From contig WPDH01000351.1 of assembly GCA_019137255.1 (NCBI GenBank), positions 1 to 45,805 of the forward strand: a stretch of 45,805 bases of DNA, given 5' to 3'. The notes beneath the pieces were generated by a model. It was given only the letters and a program-made list of their open reading frames with translations. It searched no databases and was not told the DNA's origin. How positions within the stretch are numbered: position 1 is the stretch's first letter; each line of letters starts with the position of its first letter. This document shows positions 21,501 through 35,298 of the stretch, one piece after another. This DNA comes from Corinectria fuckeliana. Its lineage: Eukaryota; Ascomycota; Sordariomycetes; Hypocreales; Nectriaceae. The position numbers and the translations under genes are program-made.

Positions 21501-24500
21501 CGAGAGCCATAGAGACAGATAGGCCCCGGCAAGGAAAAGCCCAGGCGCCCAAAATCGAACTAATGTGCTAAGTGTGATTTTCCCTTTCCGTTTTGCCCTA
21601 CGGAGGACCATTTCAAAAGTCTTGTCCCGCGCTAGAGCAATTACAGCACTAGCCCCAGGTTAAATACATCGAGTACTTCATGTTTTCATCTACTCGCTAA
21701 GGCCTGCTAATCTTATAGTGGGCTAAAGGCTCTAGCTGGCAGTGCAAGGCTGCTAACTCCCCTAAATTGATAGAGGACTTAGCGCTTAACCTGCCATTGC
21801 TAAGCAACAATACTTGTACTTACAGGTATTTAACAGGGATTAAGAGATGCGGCGTCCCTAGCGCGGGACAGGACTTTTGAAATGGTCCTCCGTACTTCGT
21901 AGGTAGAGACCGCCCGGGGCCTGCCGTGGTTGGTGCGGACCCAGCCCTACGCGGGAGTGTGCTGACCCGCTCGCTGCCAGGAGGTTTACCTTGGGGAGAT
22001 CCCGTTGCAAGGAAGGCAAGGAAGGCAAAATGAGCTTGGCACGGGCAGTATACACGCGCATCGGCTTTTCAGCATCTCCATGTAGCTTCCAGGTCACCAA
22101 CACAAAACTAATCATCTGTCATCAGTCCAGGTAGCTGAGTTCCCGACTGCGGCCGAGCCCGGGGATATGTATTTACACAGACCACCACCAAGAGCGAGAA
22201 CAATTGTACAGCAAAGGCCATGTTACGTTGCGGATGGAAAGGCTTGGCTTGCCCAGCTGTTGAGAAAAACCACCAAGCTGTGCTACCTTGCAGAGGGGTG
22301 TGTCTGTCATTCCGCTTGTGTGTGTGGTAGGCCTAGTCTAGGTTGTGGTGGGATGTGTAACTTGCATCCGAGTCCGACGCACCCGTTCGGTAGGTGTCGC
22401 TCGGCGCGCCCATCCGCTTGTCGCTGGCCTCCATCCGATGCTTCCATCTATGATCCGAAGCTTCCATGCATGTATCATCAGCCGACAGGGCTGCATCTCC
22501 GCGCAGGTGGCTGTTCTGTTCCGGAGGTTTTGGGTTTTTCTTCCTTTCATGCCTAAGTGTTGTGCTCCATCGGCATGTGTTCCGTTGGTTAGACGATGGT
22601 TGAACGGCGGTTGAATGGTGGTCGAATCAGTACCAAGTCTCAAGCCTTTTGGCGTCTTCGTGTCTCGCTTCTCAGTTCTCGTCGGCCTTTCCGTGTGGGG
22701 CCGTGGACACCCTTACCGCCATGGGGTCCGCCAAAAAGAGACAATGACTGAGAACGCACGGCCACCAACGTGCCGAGGCATGGAAAAAAAATTCACGTCT
22801 CCCGCTAACAGCAACGGCCTAACGAACTCAGCAGGCATCGAGAATTTTAGCTGTCTTACCAAGGTTCCCGGGATCATGAACATAGGTCTACTTGGTTCAC
22901 TATGTTCTGAATGGCCAACCCCTTTTCCTTGGGCCTTTTTCCTTTATCTTGCATGTCTACCTCCTCACTCCTCAACTCCTGTGCCACGATTCACAATTCC
23001 GTTCCCAGTTTTCAGTCCATGCGTCCACTCGAAGAGGGCGTGTGGTGTAGGCACGTACCTCAAGCTAGAACCCTTGGAAAGTCACCCCCCAATATTTCAA
23101 GGGGAGGGTGGCTTGCAGATCACTCTCTAAATTTAGTGCAATCCACGTGGGCGAGACCCATGGAGGCCGTGGACTCTTCGCCACCAGCCCCAATCCCCTC
23201 CACATCCGGGCTTTTCGGCAGATTGAGCCAAAAACATGGGAGTTTGTGGCTTCCTTCCCTCCCTCGCAATCTGTTCATCGGTGTGGCTTATCTGGCAGCT
23301 TCCATCGGCAAAATGCTTTGACGTAGAGGTTTTCCCATGCAGCCGTGGCATTCGGTGAGGGCTATTGCCACAATCTACAGGTACCCAAGAGCTGTCTGTT
23401 AACTTAGACTATTTGGAATCTAGTCCCAGAGCTTCGGTCCTCGCCACCCGCTCAGCGCTACAGCCTACAGCTTTTCTTAGAGAGAGCAAAGCTATCACGT
23501 AGCTGTCGTATGATCTACGAAACGATCTCCGCACCCTATTTCTGACAATCTGGCAAGTGGCTTGTGGCATCTTAGCTGACTTCTACGTTATTCGCTATTC
23601 AACCATGGACGGCATCGTCAATCAACATTGTGGCAATGTCCCGAATCCTCTGTCGCCGGAGAACATCTGATCATCCAAATATAATGTCAGCCGGGCTACC
23701 ACTCTCTCACTTGAGACGGCAATATAGTCATACTCATGCACATCCAAGATTCCGCTCTTGCCCTGGTTGTGTAGGTAGGGTACCTAGTTGAGAGGCAGCG
23801 ACGATTGGTAATGCGTACTAAACGAAGTAGGTACAGGGTTGCCTAATTTGCCTTTGCACGTCACCCAGTTCAGCCCGTAGACTTATACGGCTCGAATACG
23901 AGTGTCAGCTTTTTTACTAGAGCTTTGTTAGTTATTCTAGCCACATATCATGTTGCTTACCAGCTATGTTTGCTACTTCTCAGCCAATATTGCAAAGAGT
24001 CAGTGTAATCATAGCGCAGCAGAGAGAAATTTAAAGACAAAAACCGACCGAAGCTGCTGCATACGGGCTGCCTAGGAGAATACGTGGACGTAGTTTGTAT
24101 GTGGCCAGGGACATTGATTCAACTTCCCGACGTGCCACGGTACGAATGCAGGGTACCTAGGCAGGTACCTATGCAAGTGGGCAGGGTGACGCGTACTGGA
24201 GGCTCGGTAGAACACCAAGGGTCCCAAGGAAATAGCATATATAATGGTCTAGACCGCGATGGTTGAGGGACAGACATTACGAATGCGCTTTGTTGGATTA
24301 GTTACCGCCTGAGGGCAATCCGACAAGGCCACGGGTGGAAATTTCAATCCAACATATGACTCAACACCGTCAGGCCGGCCGTCGATGGGACCATCTCCAA
24401 GTGACAAATCGCGACACACGACCAACAACGAAATGGGAGCTCGTGGTGCGTCAGATACAGTCGCAAACCACAATACGAAGGACAGGATAACCCGTGATGA

Positions 24501-24700
24501 TCAAAATGGCCGCAAGGGCATAATCGATTATTCCCAAATGTAAATCACCGTTTCCCTTATGATACAGAACACCCCACCCCCCACCCCCCCACCAAAAAAG
24601 CAAGACCGGATTCCGTAGTCGTCATGAACACCCTACATTGCCCCAACGCGACGAACGCGCACGTCCAATATTCGTAATAGACATGTAAACACAGGCACCC
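18557..24700. other. Gene-poor 6-kb interval between the Rpn4-like gene and histone H4
   Basis: Composition is normal for this genome's non-repeat DNA, but no open frame has recognisable domains, convincing codon pattern or supportable splice structure. Contents I can see are the promoter of the Rpn4-like gene, low-complexity GGTGG/GATGG-rich DNA around 18,780-19,100, palindromic GTAGGTACCTAC-type words (for example near 19,505 and 24,150), the 292-bp MITE at 21,601 and C/A-rich DNA at about 24,565-24,600 just past H4. No tRNA-like TTCGA loop with flanking stems was found. Confidence 0.6.
21601..21892. mobile_element. MITE with 35-bp terminal inverted repeats and TA target duplication
   Basis: The left end 21,601-21,635 begins CGGAGGACCATTTCAAAAGT. 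The right end 21,858-21,892 is its reverse complement with a single mismatch at position 22. The dinucleotide TA flanks both ends (21,599-21,600 and 21,893-21,894), and the outer flanks share no symmetry, so the ends are sharply defined. TA target duplications are typical of the Tc1/mariner superfamily. The 222-bp interior has no open frame, so this is a non-autonomous element. It is not RIP-degraded in the manner of the flanking blocks, consistent with its short length. No second copy is in the window. Confidence 0.85.
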
Positions 24701-25211
24701 TTAGCCACCAAAACCGTAAAGGGTGCGTCCTTGTCGCTTGAGTGCATAGACAACATCGAGCGAGGTGACGGTCTTTCGCTTGGCGTGCTCGGTGTAGGTG
24801 ACGGCATCGCGGATTACTCCCTCGAGGAAGGTCTTGAGTACACCTCGTGTCTCCTCGTATATCACTGATGGATGGTGTTAGAGCGTAATGCGCCAGTGAA
24901 ACGGTAGTATCGGGAATACATACTGGCGGAAATACGCTTGACACCGCCACGGCGGGCGAGACGTCGGATAGCGGGCTTGGTAATACCCTGGATGTTGTCA
25001 CGAAGAATCTTGCGGTGACGCTTGGCACCACCCTTGCCGAGACCCTTTCCGCCCTTTCCGCCTGGAGAGTTGTTAGTATGTTGGCTGAAGGGGTGTGATG
25101 TGTGAGCGACGCGTCGACAGCGGACGCGACACGCGAGGCGACGCAGCCCCGTATGCGCAGAGGGAAGGGGGCGAAGGCAGTAACGTGTGAGGTTAACTTA
25201 CGTCCAGTCAT
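24701..25211 (-). CDS. hH4: Histone H4
   Basis: Core nucleosome histone, nuclear. Three exons on the minus strand: 25,211-25,202, 25,061-24,924 and 24,864-24,701, giving 103 residues, exactly the H4 length. The first exon encodes only MTG plus one base of Arg4. The translation continues with the acetylatable tail GKGGKGLGKGGAKRHRK, the NIQGITKPAIRRLARRGG core and ends in GRTLYGFGG. Intron 1 is 140 nt (GTAAGT, branch ACTAAC, CCAG) and intron 2 is 59 nt (GTATGT, TCAG) and splits the Met codon in ISAMIYEE. The gene is transcribed divergently from H3 across a 1,570-bp shared region. Some fungi carry two H4 genes, and which paralogue this is cannot be told here. Confidence 0.97.
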
Positions 25212-27352
<2,141 letters not shown>

Positions 27353-28232
27353 GCTGATGCCTTAAACCGGGCGGTTCACGGATTTGTTTTTGGCAACGAG
27401 GGATATCATGGTTCGGGGGGATAATCATGGCGTTACGATGAGAAACTTGCTTTACTCTACATTTGGGATGTACATTACTCCACGGGAGCCAATTTGGCTT
27501 CGCCCAATGCAACAGACCACATGTCTATGATTACTTTGCCTGTTCTGATGCTTGCCGTAGACAACGCGCTTTGATCCGCCATGATACTCCATACTTGCAC
27601 GAACATAAACGCGACGCGCCAACGTGCATAAATTGATCCAATGTCCATCGGTCGTGACATATCTAGACCGTGCACGGTAGACCGAGTCATACCATTAGTA
27701 TCTGATTCCAGCCCCCAGAAACCGGGGGGTTCTTGTTTGTTTTGTTGTTTGGGCTCGGTCTGACTGGGTAGGATGTCAAATAGCTAGGCAGAATATACAC
27801 GTCCACTATCTGTCTTCATTTTATCATATGCCTGCTGAGCCTCAAGGCCCTTTGCGCTGAGTCTCAAAGCCTTTTGAGTTTACATTATGCTCGCATTGCC
27901 TTGCCTAGGAGAAATCCGGGCTGAGCCTAGTATCGGGGTTTCGCCGATAAAAACCCAACCAGGTGTGTGGGTTCGCGACTTTGCGGGCTGACTCAGTCTC
28001 GGCTGAATGTTGCCTCCCTCACATCGGATTTGGAGAGTCACATCACGGAGGCTGTCCAGGCACAGCAAGCTATTTAGATAGACGACGATAGCCACGAGCA
28101 TTGCCAGCCGCATTCCTTGTCTGCTTGTACGTACATGGAAACATCACCGTGCTGTGGCCCATACTCGGAAATGTCTTGTACCGTCGTCCCACATGAGACC
28201 AATTTTGCATATATATTACCTACAAACCTATT
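27353..28232. other. Convergent intergenic region between H3 and RPA190
   Basis: 880 bp holding the 3' ends of H3 (plus) and the RNA polymerase I subunit gene (minus). Small open frames here have no recognisable products. Confidence 0.7.
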
Positions 28233-31200
28233 TTACGCCAGAGAATCAACATGATACGTCGGAAGCTGTGCCAAGACGTCAAAACCACCCGTGCCTACTT
28301 TTCCTAACCTGCCCATCACCAGGCGACTGCTGGGCGTCGTCAGGTCATCCCAGTCGCCGTCCAGCACGGCGTCCTTGAGGAATGCCAACGTTGTCTCGAA
28401 ACTCATCTTGGTGAAGGGGCTGACATTGCCATTGAGACCCATCCGGTTGAACGGCGTGAACCCACCATTCCTTGTCATGTGATCTGCAATCAGATTCAGG
28501 TGGCGGTTGTCGACCTTGATGCCGTGAGATCCGAAAACTCCCGCCAACTCTCCCACGATGTTGTGGCGAGCCGCCTCAACACCGTACACCTCCAGCACGT
28601 TCGCAATGTCGTTGGTCTGGATTCGATTCGGGTTGATAAAATCGCTGTACCTTTGCATCGCCTGCAGGTTCACACCACTGGTATGTATGACCCTCACATC
28701 CTTCTCAACGTTGAAGGTGCACGCTCCCACCCCGGAGATTTCCTGAATTACCGTCTTCTTCACCGCCTCCTGCACCAAGTTGAGCATCAGAACCTTGGGG
28801 ATTGCCGAGTCGAACTCGAACGTGAAGCTGCACCGGCTCCCTGTCTTATCGTCGCATTGGAAGTCCGTCACCTCAGCGTACGCGTCCATGACCCGCTCAG
28901 CACGAGCCTTGGCCGACCAAGAATCGCCATCTTCGTCCTTATCGTCCTCATTTCCACTGGGATGGACCACCGGGGAAGGGCTTCTTCCGAAGCCCTCGTC
29001 GTCCGTGTCATCTGCGGCATCCCTTTCCATATCCCGCTGGATGGCATCGTCGTCGTCATCGTTGGGCCCGTAGGACACTGCTTCGCTGCGGTTTGCTCGC
29101 TGCTTGGCGTTCGTAGCATCGTCGTCACCCTCGTCGTCATCCTCGTCGTCGTCCCGATTCCCCTCCCTCTCAGCGTTTGGTGCAGCCATTTCAACTACGC
29201 CAGCCTTTACTCCGACCTCAGGCGTCGCCATGGTAGACTGAGACTGTCGCTTCTTGATTTCCTTCTTGACTAGGGTTAGTAAGCGGCGAAGTAGCTTCTT
29301 CTCAATTGCGTTCATAACGTCCGAGATGCTGATGGCGTAGGTCTTGGTATACTCGTCAGATGGGAAGAACTTCAACCGGACTTGGTAGATTTTCGCCATT
29401 CCAAACATCTTTCCCCGGCCAACCTTCTCCTCCACCTTTACGTCGTCCAGCACGAATCCGAGCGGCAACACCGAGATGGATTTCGCAAAGATCTCGGCAT
29501 CCACGGTCGACATCTCGTCGATGGGATATAGAGACATGGATGGAGTGGATATCTTGTTGCTAGCCGTCATCAAGATTTCTCTTAGACGTGGGATACCCAG
29601 CGTGACGTTTTTGGCCGAGTGCCCAGCTAAGTGGAAGGTGTTCAGGGTCATTTGAGTTGACGGTTCGCCCACAGACTGTCCTGCCACGATGCCAACGGCT
29701 TCTCCTGGCTCTACAAGAGACCGGAGGTACTTCATTGCGAATAACATCTCTGCGTTCTTCCGGTTGAGGGTCACCCGGGAGAGAGAATGCTTCTCCTTGC
29801 TTGTTGTCTTGTCTCGCACTAGAGCGTCCTTGTTATCCTTGAGGTAACTGCTCATGGCCTCGTAGAAATTTTCAGATGTAGCGAATGCCGTGGTCGCCGG
29901 GTTGAAGAGGCTGGAGAGAGGGTCCTGTGCCTTGCCGTCGTACGCCTTGGCGTGCTTGATGGCCTTCTTCATATATTTGGAAATGGTGTCGCGGTTGGCA
30001 CCTAGACGCTCCCCAACGCTGGGGTCGTATCGTAGCTGCGCTGCCTCCGAGGTGACGTTTTCGAGAATGAAGCTGAAGTCGGACAGGTACTTTTGTTTCG
30101 TCACGTCCAGACCATCCTCGCCGTAGAGGAACTGGATCATCGAACCATCGGCATCACGAACTGTGGTGTCGTACGCAACCGTGAGGCCTTCCATTCCCTT
30201 GATCACACATCTCTGCAGGTAACCTGATCGAGAAGTCTTGACAGCAGTATCAATAAGACCTTCTCGTCCGGCCATGTGATGGAAGTAGTATTCCTGGGGT
30301 CGAATGCCTGTCAAGAATCGGTTTACGATGTATCCGCCGGCTCTCGCATGTGTTTCGAATGGACGGAAACACGGTAACGACTTGCCGCTGACCATGGTGG
30401 GCACACGTCGTCCCTCTAAAACCTGCTGACCCAGGTTGCACGAAATCAAAGACGCGTTGACTCGGGATCCCTTCGCACCGGAAGTTGTCATGGCCTGCAT
30501 TTGGTTCTTCGGAAATGACTTCTCAAGTCCGCCTGGCATGCACGCCTTTTGAACGGCATCTGTGATGAATGCAGCACCTTGGTTCATCAACAGATCTAGC
30601 CCTTCCTGTTTGTTGTCGTCGCGCTGGACTTCCTCAAGACGCTCAAGTAGCAGCAGGTCATTAGGTCCTAGGTTCTTTTCGAGAGACACGTACCCAGAGG
30701 CGACTTCCAGACCATACTTGTCTGCTGCCTTGAGTTCCTCCTTGCGAGCCCGCTCTCCCTCGGGAGTCAGCCTTAGGTCATCAATGCCACATGAGAAGGC
30801 TCGATGGTTGAGATATCTTGTTAGCAACCGCCCTAGACTACTCAGAAGCTTGCCTGCGATGGCTGGCCCGTATATTTCATGGACGGCGTGAATAATGCCA
30901 CCCGAGCTGGGGCCAATCTGCGATTTGTCTAGAATTCCCGTTACGAACTCGCCATCCAGGAACAATACCATTCCCTCCTCTGAGTTTTTGTCGCCCCACT
31001 GTTCGGCATTGATCTGGGTCTCTGCTCGCATGCAGAGGCCGCCACAGTTTGGAGGCTGCATGTTTTTGAGGATTGTGGTAATGATTTGCTTGCCAGTCCA
31101 CCTGCGAACGGGTCGGATGACGGCCGGAGCGACAAGCTCGATTCTCTCGCCAACGATGTGACCGCTTTCAGGACGTAAGGCGTTGTATACCAATTGTTGG

Positions 31201-33340
31201 TAATCGCCTTGGGTGAAGAAGGTATCTCGGTTGCAGAGAGCGACGGATACGGAGATATGGTCCTGAATGAGACCTCGGAGTGGCTTACCTGCGGTGCCAG
31301 AGAGGTATTGATGATCGGTGTCGGCAATCTGCAAGGCTTCCGCACGAGCAACCTCGTTTTGAGGGAAATGCATGTTCATCTCATCACCATCGAAATCGGC
31401 GTTGTAGGTGTTGCAGTTTGCGTAGTGCATGCGAATGGTCTTCTCGCCGGGCAGGACTCGGACTCGATGTCCCATGATTGACGGCTTGTGCAACGTGGGC
31501 TGGCGATTCATCAAGACAACATCACCGTTGGTAAGGTGGCGATAAACCTTCTTGTTCCTTGTTCGTGCAGCGCTGCTGCTTGTAGGGGCAAGAAGTTGGT
31601 TCGCCAACGAAATGCGATCGTCGACGGACTTGTTTCGGAGGTTTACGATCTGACCGTTCTCGTTCTCGATCGCAAAAGCGCCGGGCCACTTGTCGACGCC
31701 ATTGATGACGGCTTGTTGCATATCCCTGAAGTTGTGGCTCGTCACCGGCTCGGGGTAGGTTAACTTCTTTGCAAAGACGGGCGGGACACCGATTTCGTTG
31801 GTCTCGATGTTCGGGTCTGGGGAGATGACACTTCGGGCGGCATAGTTGACTCGCTTTCCCATCATGTTCTTTCGGAAAAGCCCCTCCTTCTTTTCCAACA
31901 TTTGCTTGATGCCATCCTCGTTGCGTTTAGCGGCAGCGCCTTGAACAGGGTTCTTGTTCTTGTCAATGAGGGCGTTGACTGCCTCCTGCAATTCGGTCCA
32001 AGCTTGGTGCAGTTGATTCACATCCGCTCTTTCCTCCTGGAGAGCTGAATGAAGTTGAGCGATTCTTCCACAGCCTCTGAGAATGTTCTTGTACAGGGAG
32101 TTTTGCTGCGCTTCGGTGATTTGGGCATCTCCAGTCCTGGCTTCGGGGCGATACCGGTTGGGTGGAACTAAAATCGTCGTCATGAAGAACATTTCGGGCG
32201 TGACATCTGGCGAACTTCGTGTGGGAGGCTTGGCGCTGTAGAGAAGGGAAACTAGATCTTGTTCCTTGACGAAAAGTTCCTTCAGGCGCGCCTGCACCTC
32301 CATGGCGCTGATGTATCTTTGTGGGACAGCTGGGGCAGCAGTTTCGGCATCTGGCATATCGACATCCTCGACATCTTCAGCATCGGTTTCAGCCGGTGAT
32401 TTCTCGCGAGTCGGTGACCCCACATCTGCAACACCTTCATCGGATGAGTAACCATCGGGTTTCTGCTTTGACGTGGCTTGGTGAAATCTGGCCATGGCAT
32501 CGCGCTGCTTGAAGTTTTTCTGAGCCATCTTGGCTTTCTCCTTGTCAGACAAGGACTTTTCGAAAACCTTGACAAATCGATCTTTCCGATAAGAGGGTGA
32601 GATGCCGCCGCAACTGGCACACAGCCTACCCTTGGTGATCTCGGCGAGAAACTCCTTGATAACCTGGCGTCGCATCTCCACAGCGCCCTCGTGTTTTCCC
32701 CTCTTCGTGTCGCCTCGCTTAACTTTGACTCCGCGAAGGCACTTGTCGACGTATTTGTCCCTCGCACGGGTTACATTGTCGTTTGAAGAACTCCCCTCCT
32801 CTTCCGCCTCATCCTCTAGTCCAGACAAGTCATCCTCGGCTTCGAGGGCCAGATCGTTTTCGCCGATGGAGCCCACGATGTGGGCTTGCTGAATCAGACC
32901 ATGTTGCAGGAGCTTCAGCTTGCAAATGTACTTGTGCAGCTCTTTCTGAGAGAGTCGGAAGCCTTTGCAGTAAACGCAAGTGGCCTTGAGGAGGCGATAT
33001 GCTTGGTCCATGAAGACGGGGTGATAGACTGGAACGGGGAGTTGAATATGGCCTGGATGGCCGGGGCACGTAGCCTGATTCAGATTGCAAGTGGTGCATC
33101 TGCGCAGAGGAACAGTGAGCGCATGCACCCAAGCGCATCAGGGAGCGACGATACTTACGGTGAATCTCCCCAAGAGCCAAGCGCTGGGTCATAGAGACCA
33201 CCGGGGACAGGGTTCAAGAGATTGTCGAAGGTGCTATCATTTTCAATCCTCTTGACTGAGATTGCTCGGATCTCCTTGGGTGAAAGGAACTCGAATTCAA
33301 CACTTTCCACGCCGGAGGGGACCGGCTGTGCGATATTCAT
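28233..33340 (-). CDS. RPA190: DNA-directed RNA polymerase I largest subunit
   Basis: Catalytic subunit of nucleolar Pol I, which transcribes the rDNA. Exon 1 is 33,340-33,159 and exon 2 is 33,099-28,233, joined across a 59-nt intron (GTAAGT to GCAG), giving 1,682 residues. The start at 33,340 has the context GCCACCATGA and yields the family-like MNIAQPV N-terminus; the longer frame starting at 33,128 is intron read-through and lacks it. Visible motifs are the clamp zinc ligands Cys62, Cys65, Cys72 and His75, a second Cys pair in CVYCKGF, RQPTLHKPSIMGHRVRV, the Mg-binding NADFDGD (Asp629, Asp631, Asp633), a bridge-helix stretch RSGYLQRCVIKGMEG and the trigger-loop region GIVAGQSVGEPSTQMTLNTF. 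A long Asp/Glu-rich insert at about residues 1,360-1,430 lies in the jaw region, a place where Pol I subunits commonly have acidic insertions. It is head-to-head with PRP3. Confidence 0.97.
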
Positions 33341-33761
33341 GGTGGCGACACTGCTGGTGAATTGGGAGCGAAGAATTGGCGGCCCGGCGACGTCCCGGAT
33401 CAACTGGACGAGTCCATTCCGAAGAGCAAGTTGAAGGTGAAGGGTGGGGGGGCGTAGAGGTGAACAAATTTTTGGCGGTGCGGTATGGCAGAATTCAGGC
33501 CGATGCTTGAGGCAACGGCGCCAAGTGGGCCCCACCTTGCTTGATTCATCATTTGATCCAACACGCGCAGCCACGCACGACCACGACCTGTCTCGAGACT
33601 CAGCGTTCCTGTCGGAAACCATCACCGCCGACGTCTTCGATTGAGCGCATCACCGACGACGTGCTCTGCTAAATCTGTCCCATCTGCTGCCGAACCACAG
33701 ATGCGTGACAGGACTGTCAGACTCCAGGGATCATTACTGACGTTGCGCACTCGTCGAAACC
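33341..33761. promoter_or_regulatory. Shared divergent promoter of RPA190 and PRP3
   Basis: Only 421 bp separate the two start codons. No TATA box is evident on either strand, and I could not identify a specific factor site. The arrangement implies shared or mutually constrained initiation. Confidence 0.6.
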
Positions 33762-35298
33762 ATGGACCGCAAAAGCCAGTCCCCCGGGCTTGGGCCTCAA
33801 CACGACGCCTCTTCCCGAGTGCAGAAACCTGAGTCTGCGGCCGACCGGATGGCCGCTCTTAAGGCCCGCGTTGCCGCTGCCATCGGAGGGAGCAAAGCAA
33901 AGGGTGGTTTGAATGTGGGCCTGCATCCAGCCTTGGAGGACCTCGGATCATGGAAGCCCCCGAGCAATACGCGAGAATCGAAATCCGCATCCTTACGTCC
34001 ACGACAGGACCGGACCCGGAACCAGGAGCCCTCTGGCCCTCAGCCCCACAGCCGAGCCAGTGGCGAGAACCCTTATTATGATCCAAATGCGTCAGCGCAG
34101 GGAGCTGCCGGCAAGCCACGACAGTCACGACAGCTGATATTCAACCAAAAGGGCAAATATATCCAGCAAGCTAATGCCCTACGTCGACAGGCTGCCCTGG
34201 AGGCGATGAAGAAGCGCATTGCGGCGCAAACGCGAAAGGCAGGAATCGACGAAGACTTGGATGTGGAGAAAAACTTTGTTGTGGATGCCCCTCCAGATAT
34301 TGAATGGTGGGATCAAGGGCTCGTGGATGGCACGAGCTACGACGTGGTGGATGACGCCTCGAAGCTCAAAATTAGCACGGAGGATAGCATCATCACTGAG
34401 TACATTCAACATCCCGTGGCTCTTGAACCGCCTCAAGACCGCCTTGCCCCTGCACCAAAAGCCATGTTCCTAACATCCAGGGAACAAGCCAAGCTCCGAC
34501 GGCAACGCAGGATGGCGGAATTGAAGGAGATGCAAGCTAAGATTCGTTTGGGACTGGTGCCGGCGCCGCCACCAAAGGTGAAGAAGGGCAATCTGATGCG
34601 AGTTCTTGGCGATGGTACGTGGCCCTCCTTCTCTTGCTTGCACTTTGCAGTCGTTGTTGTTTGAGTGTTGGCTAGATGTTAACCTGCCTACAGTCGCTGT
34701 CAAGGACCCTACCGCCGTCGAGGCCCGAGTCAACCGCGAAATCGCAGAACGCCACCAGCAACACGTCGAATCCAATGAAGAACGGAAATTAACTAAAGAA
34801 CAAAAGCATGAGAAGCTGGCCACCAACCAGCAGAATGATGCCAATAAGGGCATCCACGTCCTGGTGTTCAAGATTGGAAGTTTAGCCAACGGTCAACAGC
34901 GATACAAGATAGGCGTGAATGCCGACCAAATGGCGTTGACAGGGATATGCATCATGAACCCCAAATTCAACCTGGTGATTGTGGAGGGAGGAGAATGGAG
35001 TATCAAGAAGTACAAGAAGCTCATGCTTAACCGTATCGACTGGACGGAAAACTCTCCTTCCAGGGACCGCGATGGGAAGAAGGGTGCCGTCCACGACTGG
35101 CTTATTGCCGAAAAAGAAAACGGCGAGCTCAAAGATATGTCATTGAATGAATGCAAGTTAGTCTTCGAAGGCGAACAGAAAGCGCGAGTTTTCCGCAAAT
35201 GGGGCAGCAAGGTCTGCGAGACGGATTCGGAGGCTCGAGAGGCCCTTTCCCGAACTAAGATGGACAACTTCTGGTCGCTGGCTAAAGGCTTTGTGTAA
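33762..35298 (+). CDS. prp3: U4/U6 small nuclear ribonucleoprotein Prp3
   Basis: Spliceosome assembly factor that binds U4/U6 snRNA in the tri-snRNP; nuclear. Exons 33,762-34,614 and 34,694-35,298 are joined across a 79-nt intron (GTACGT to ACAG), giving 485 residues. The N-terminal 120 residues are low-complexity and charged. The central conserved PRP3 region includes REQAKLRRQRRMAELKE and NLMRVLGD, continuing after splicing as VAVKDPTAVEARV. The C-terminal DUF1115-type domain (about 337-480) has KIGVNADQMALTGICIM and VVEGG-like VIVEGGEWS near 380, and ends with MDNFWSLAKGFV. Without splicing the frame ends at 34,664 and loses this domain. The size is on the short side of the family because the N-terminal region is reduced. 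The ATG context AACCATGG is strong. It neighbours RPA190 head-to-head. Confidence 0.94.

Noticed and set aside
22615..23130. 171-codon plus-strand frame in the gene-poor interval
   Set aside because: No domain, odd composition, overlapping frames of similar size and no splice support; best regarded as chance.
28479..29273. 264-codon plus-strand open frame
   Set aside because: It lies wholly antisense to the RNA polymerase I subunit's C-terminal coding region, where codon bias and acidic repeats create long shadow frames.
32830..33201. Possible alternative RPA190 start within the read-through frame at 33,128
   Set aside because: The residues before CTTC are encoded by the 59-nt intron; splicing to the exon at 33,340 restores the expected N-terminus and the zinc-site context.
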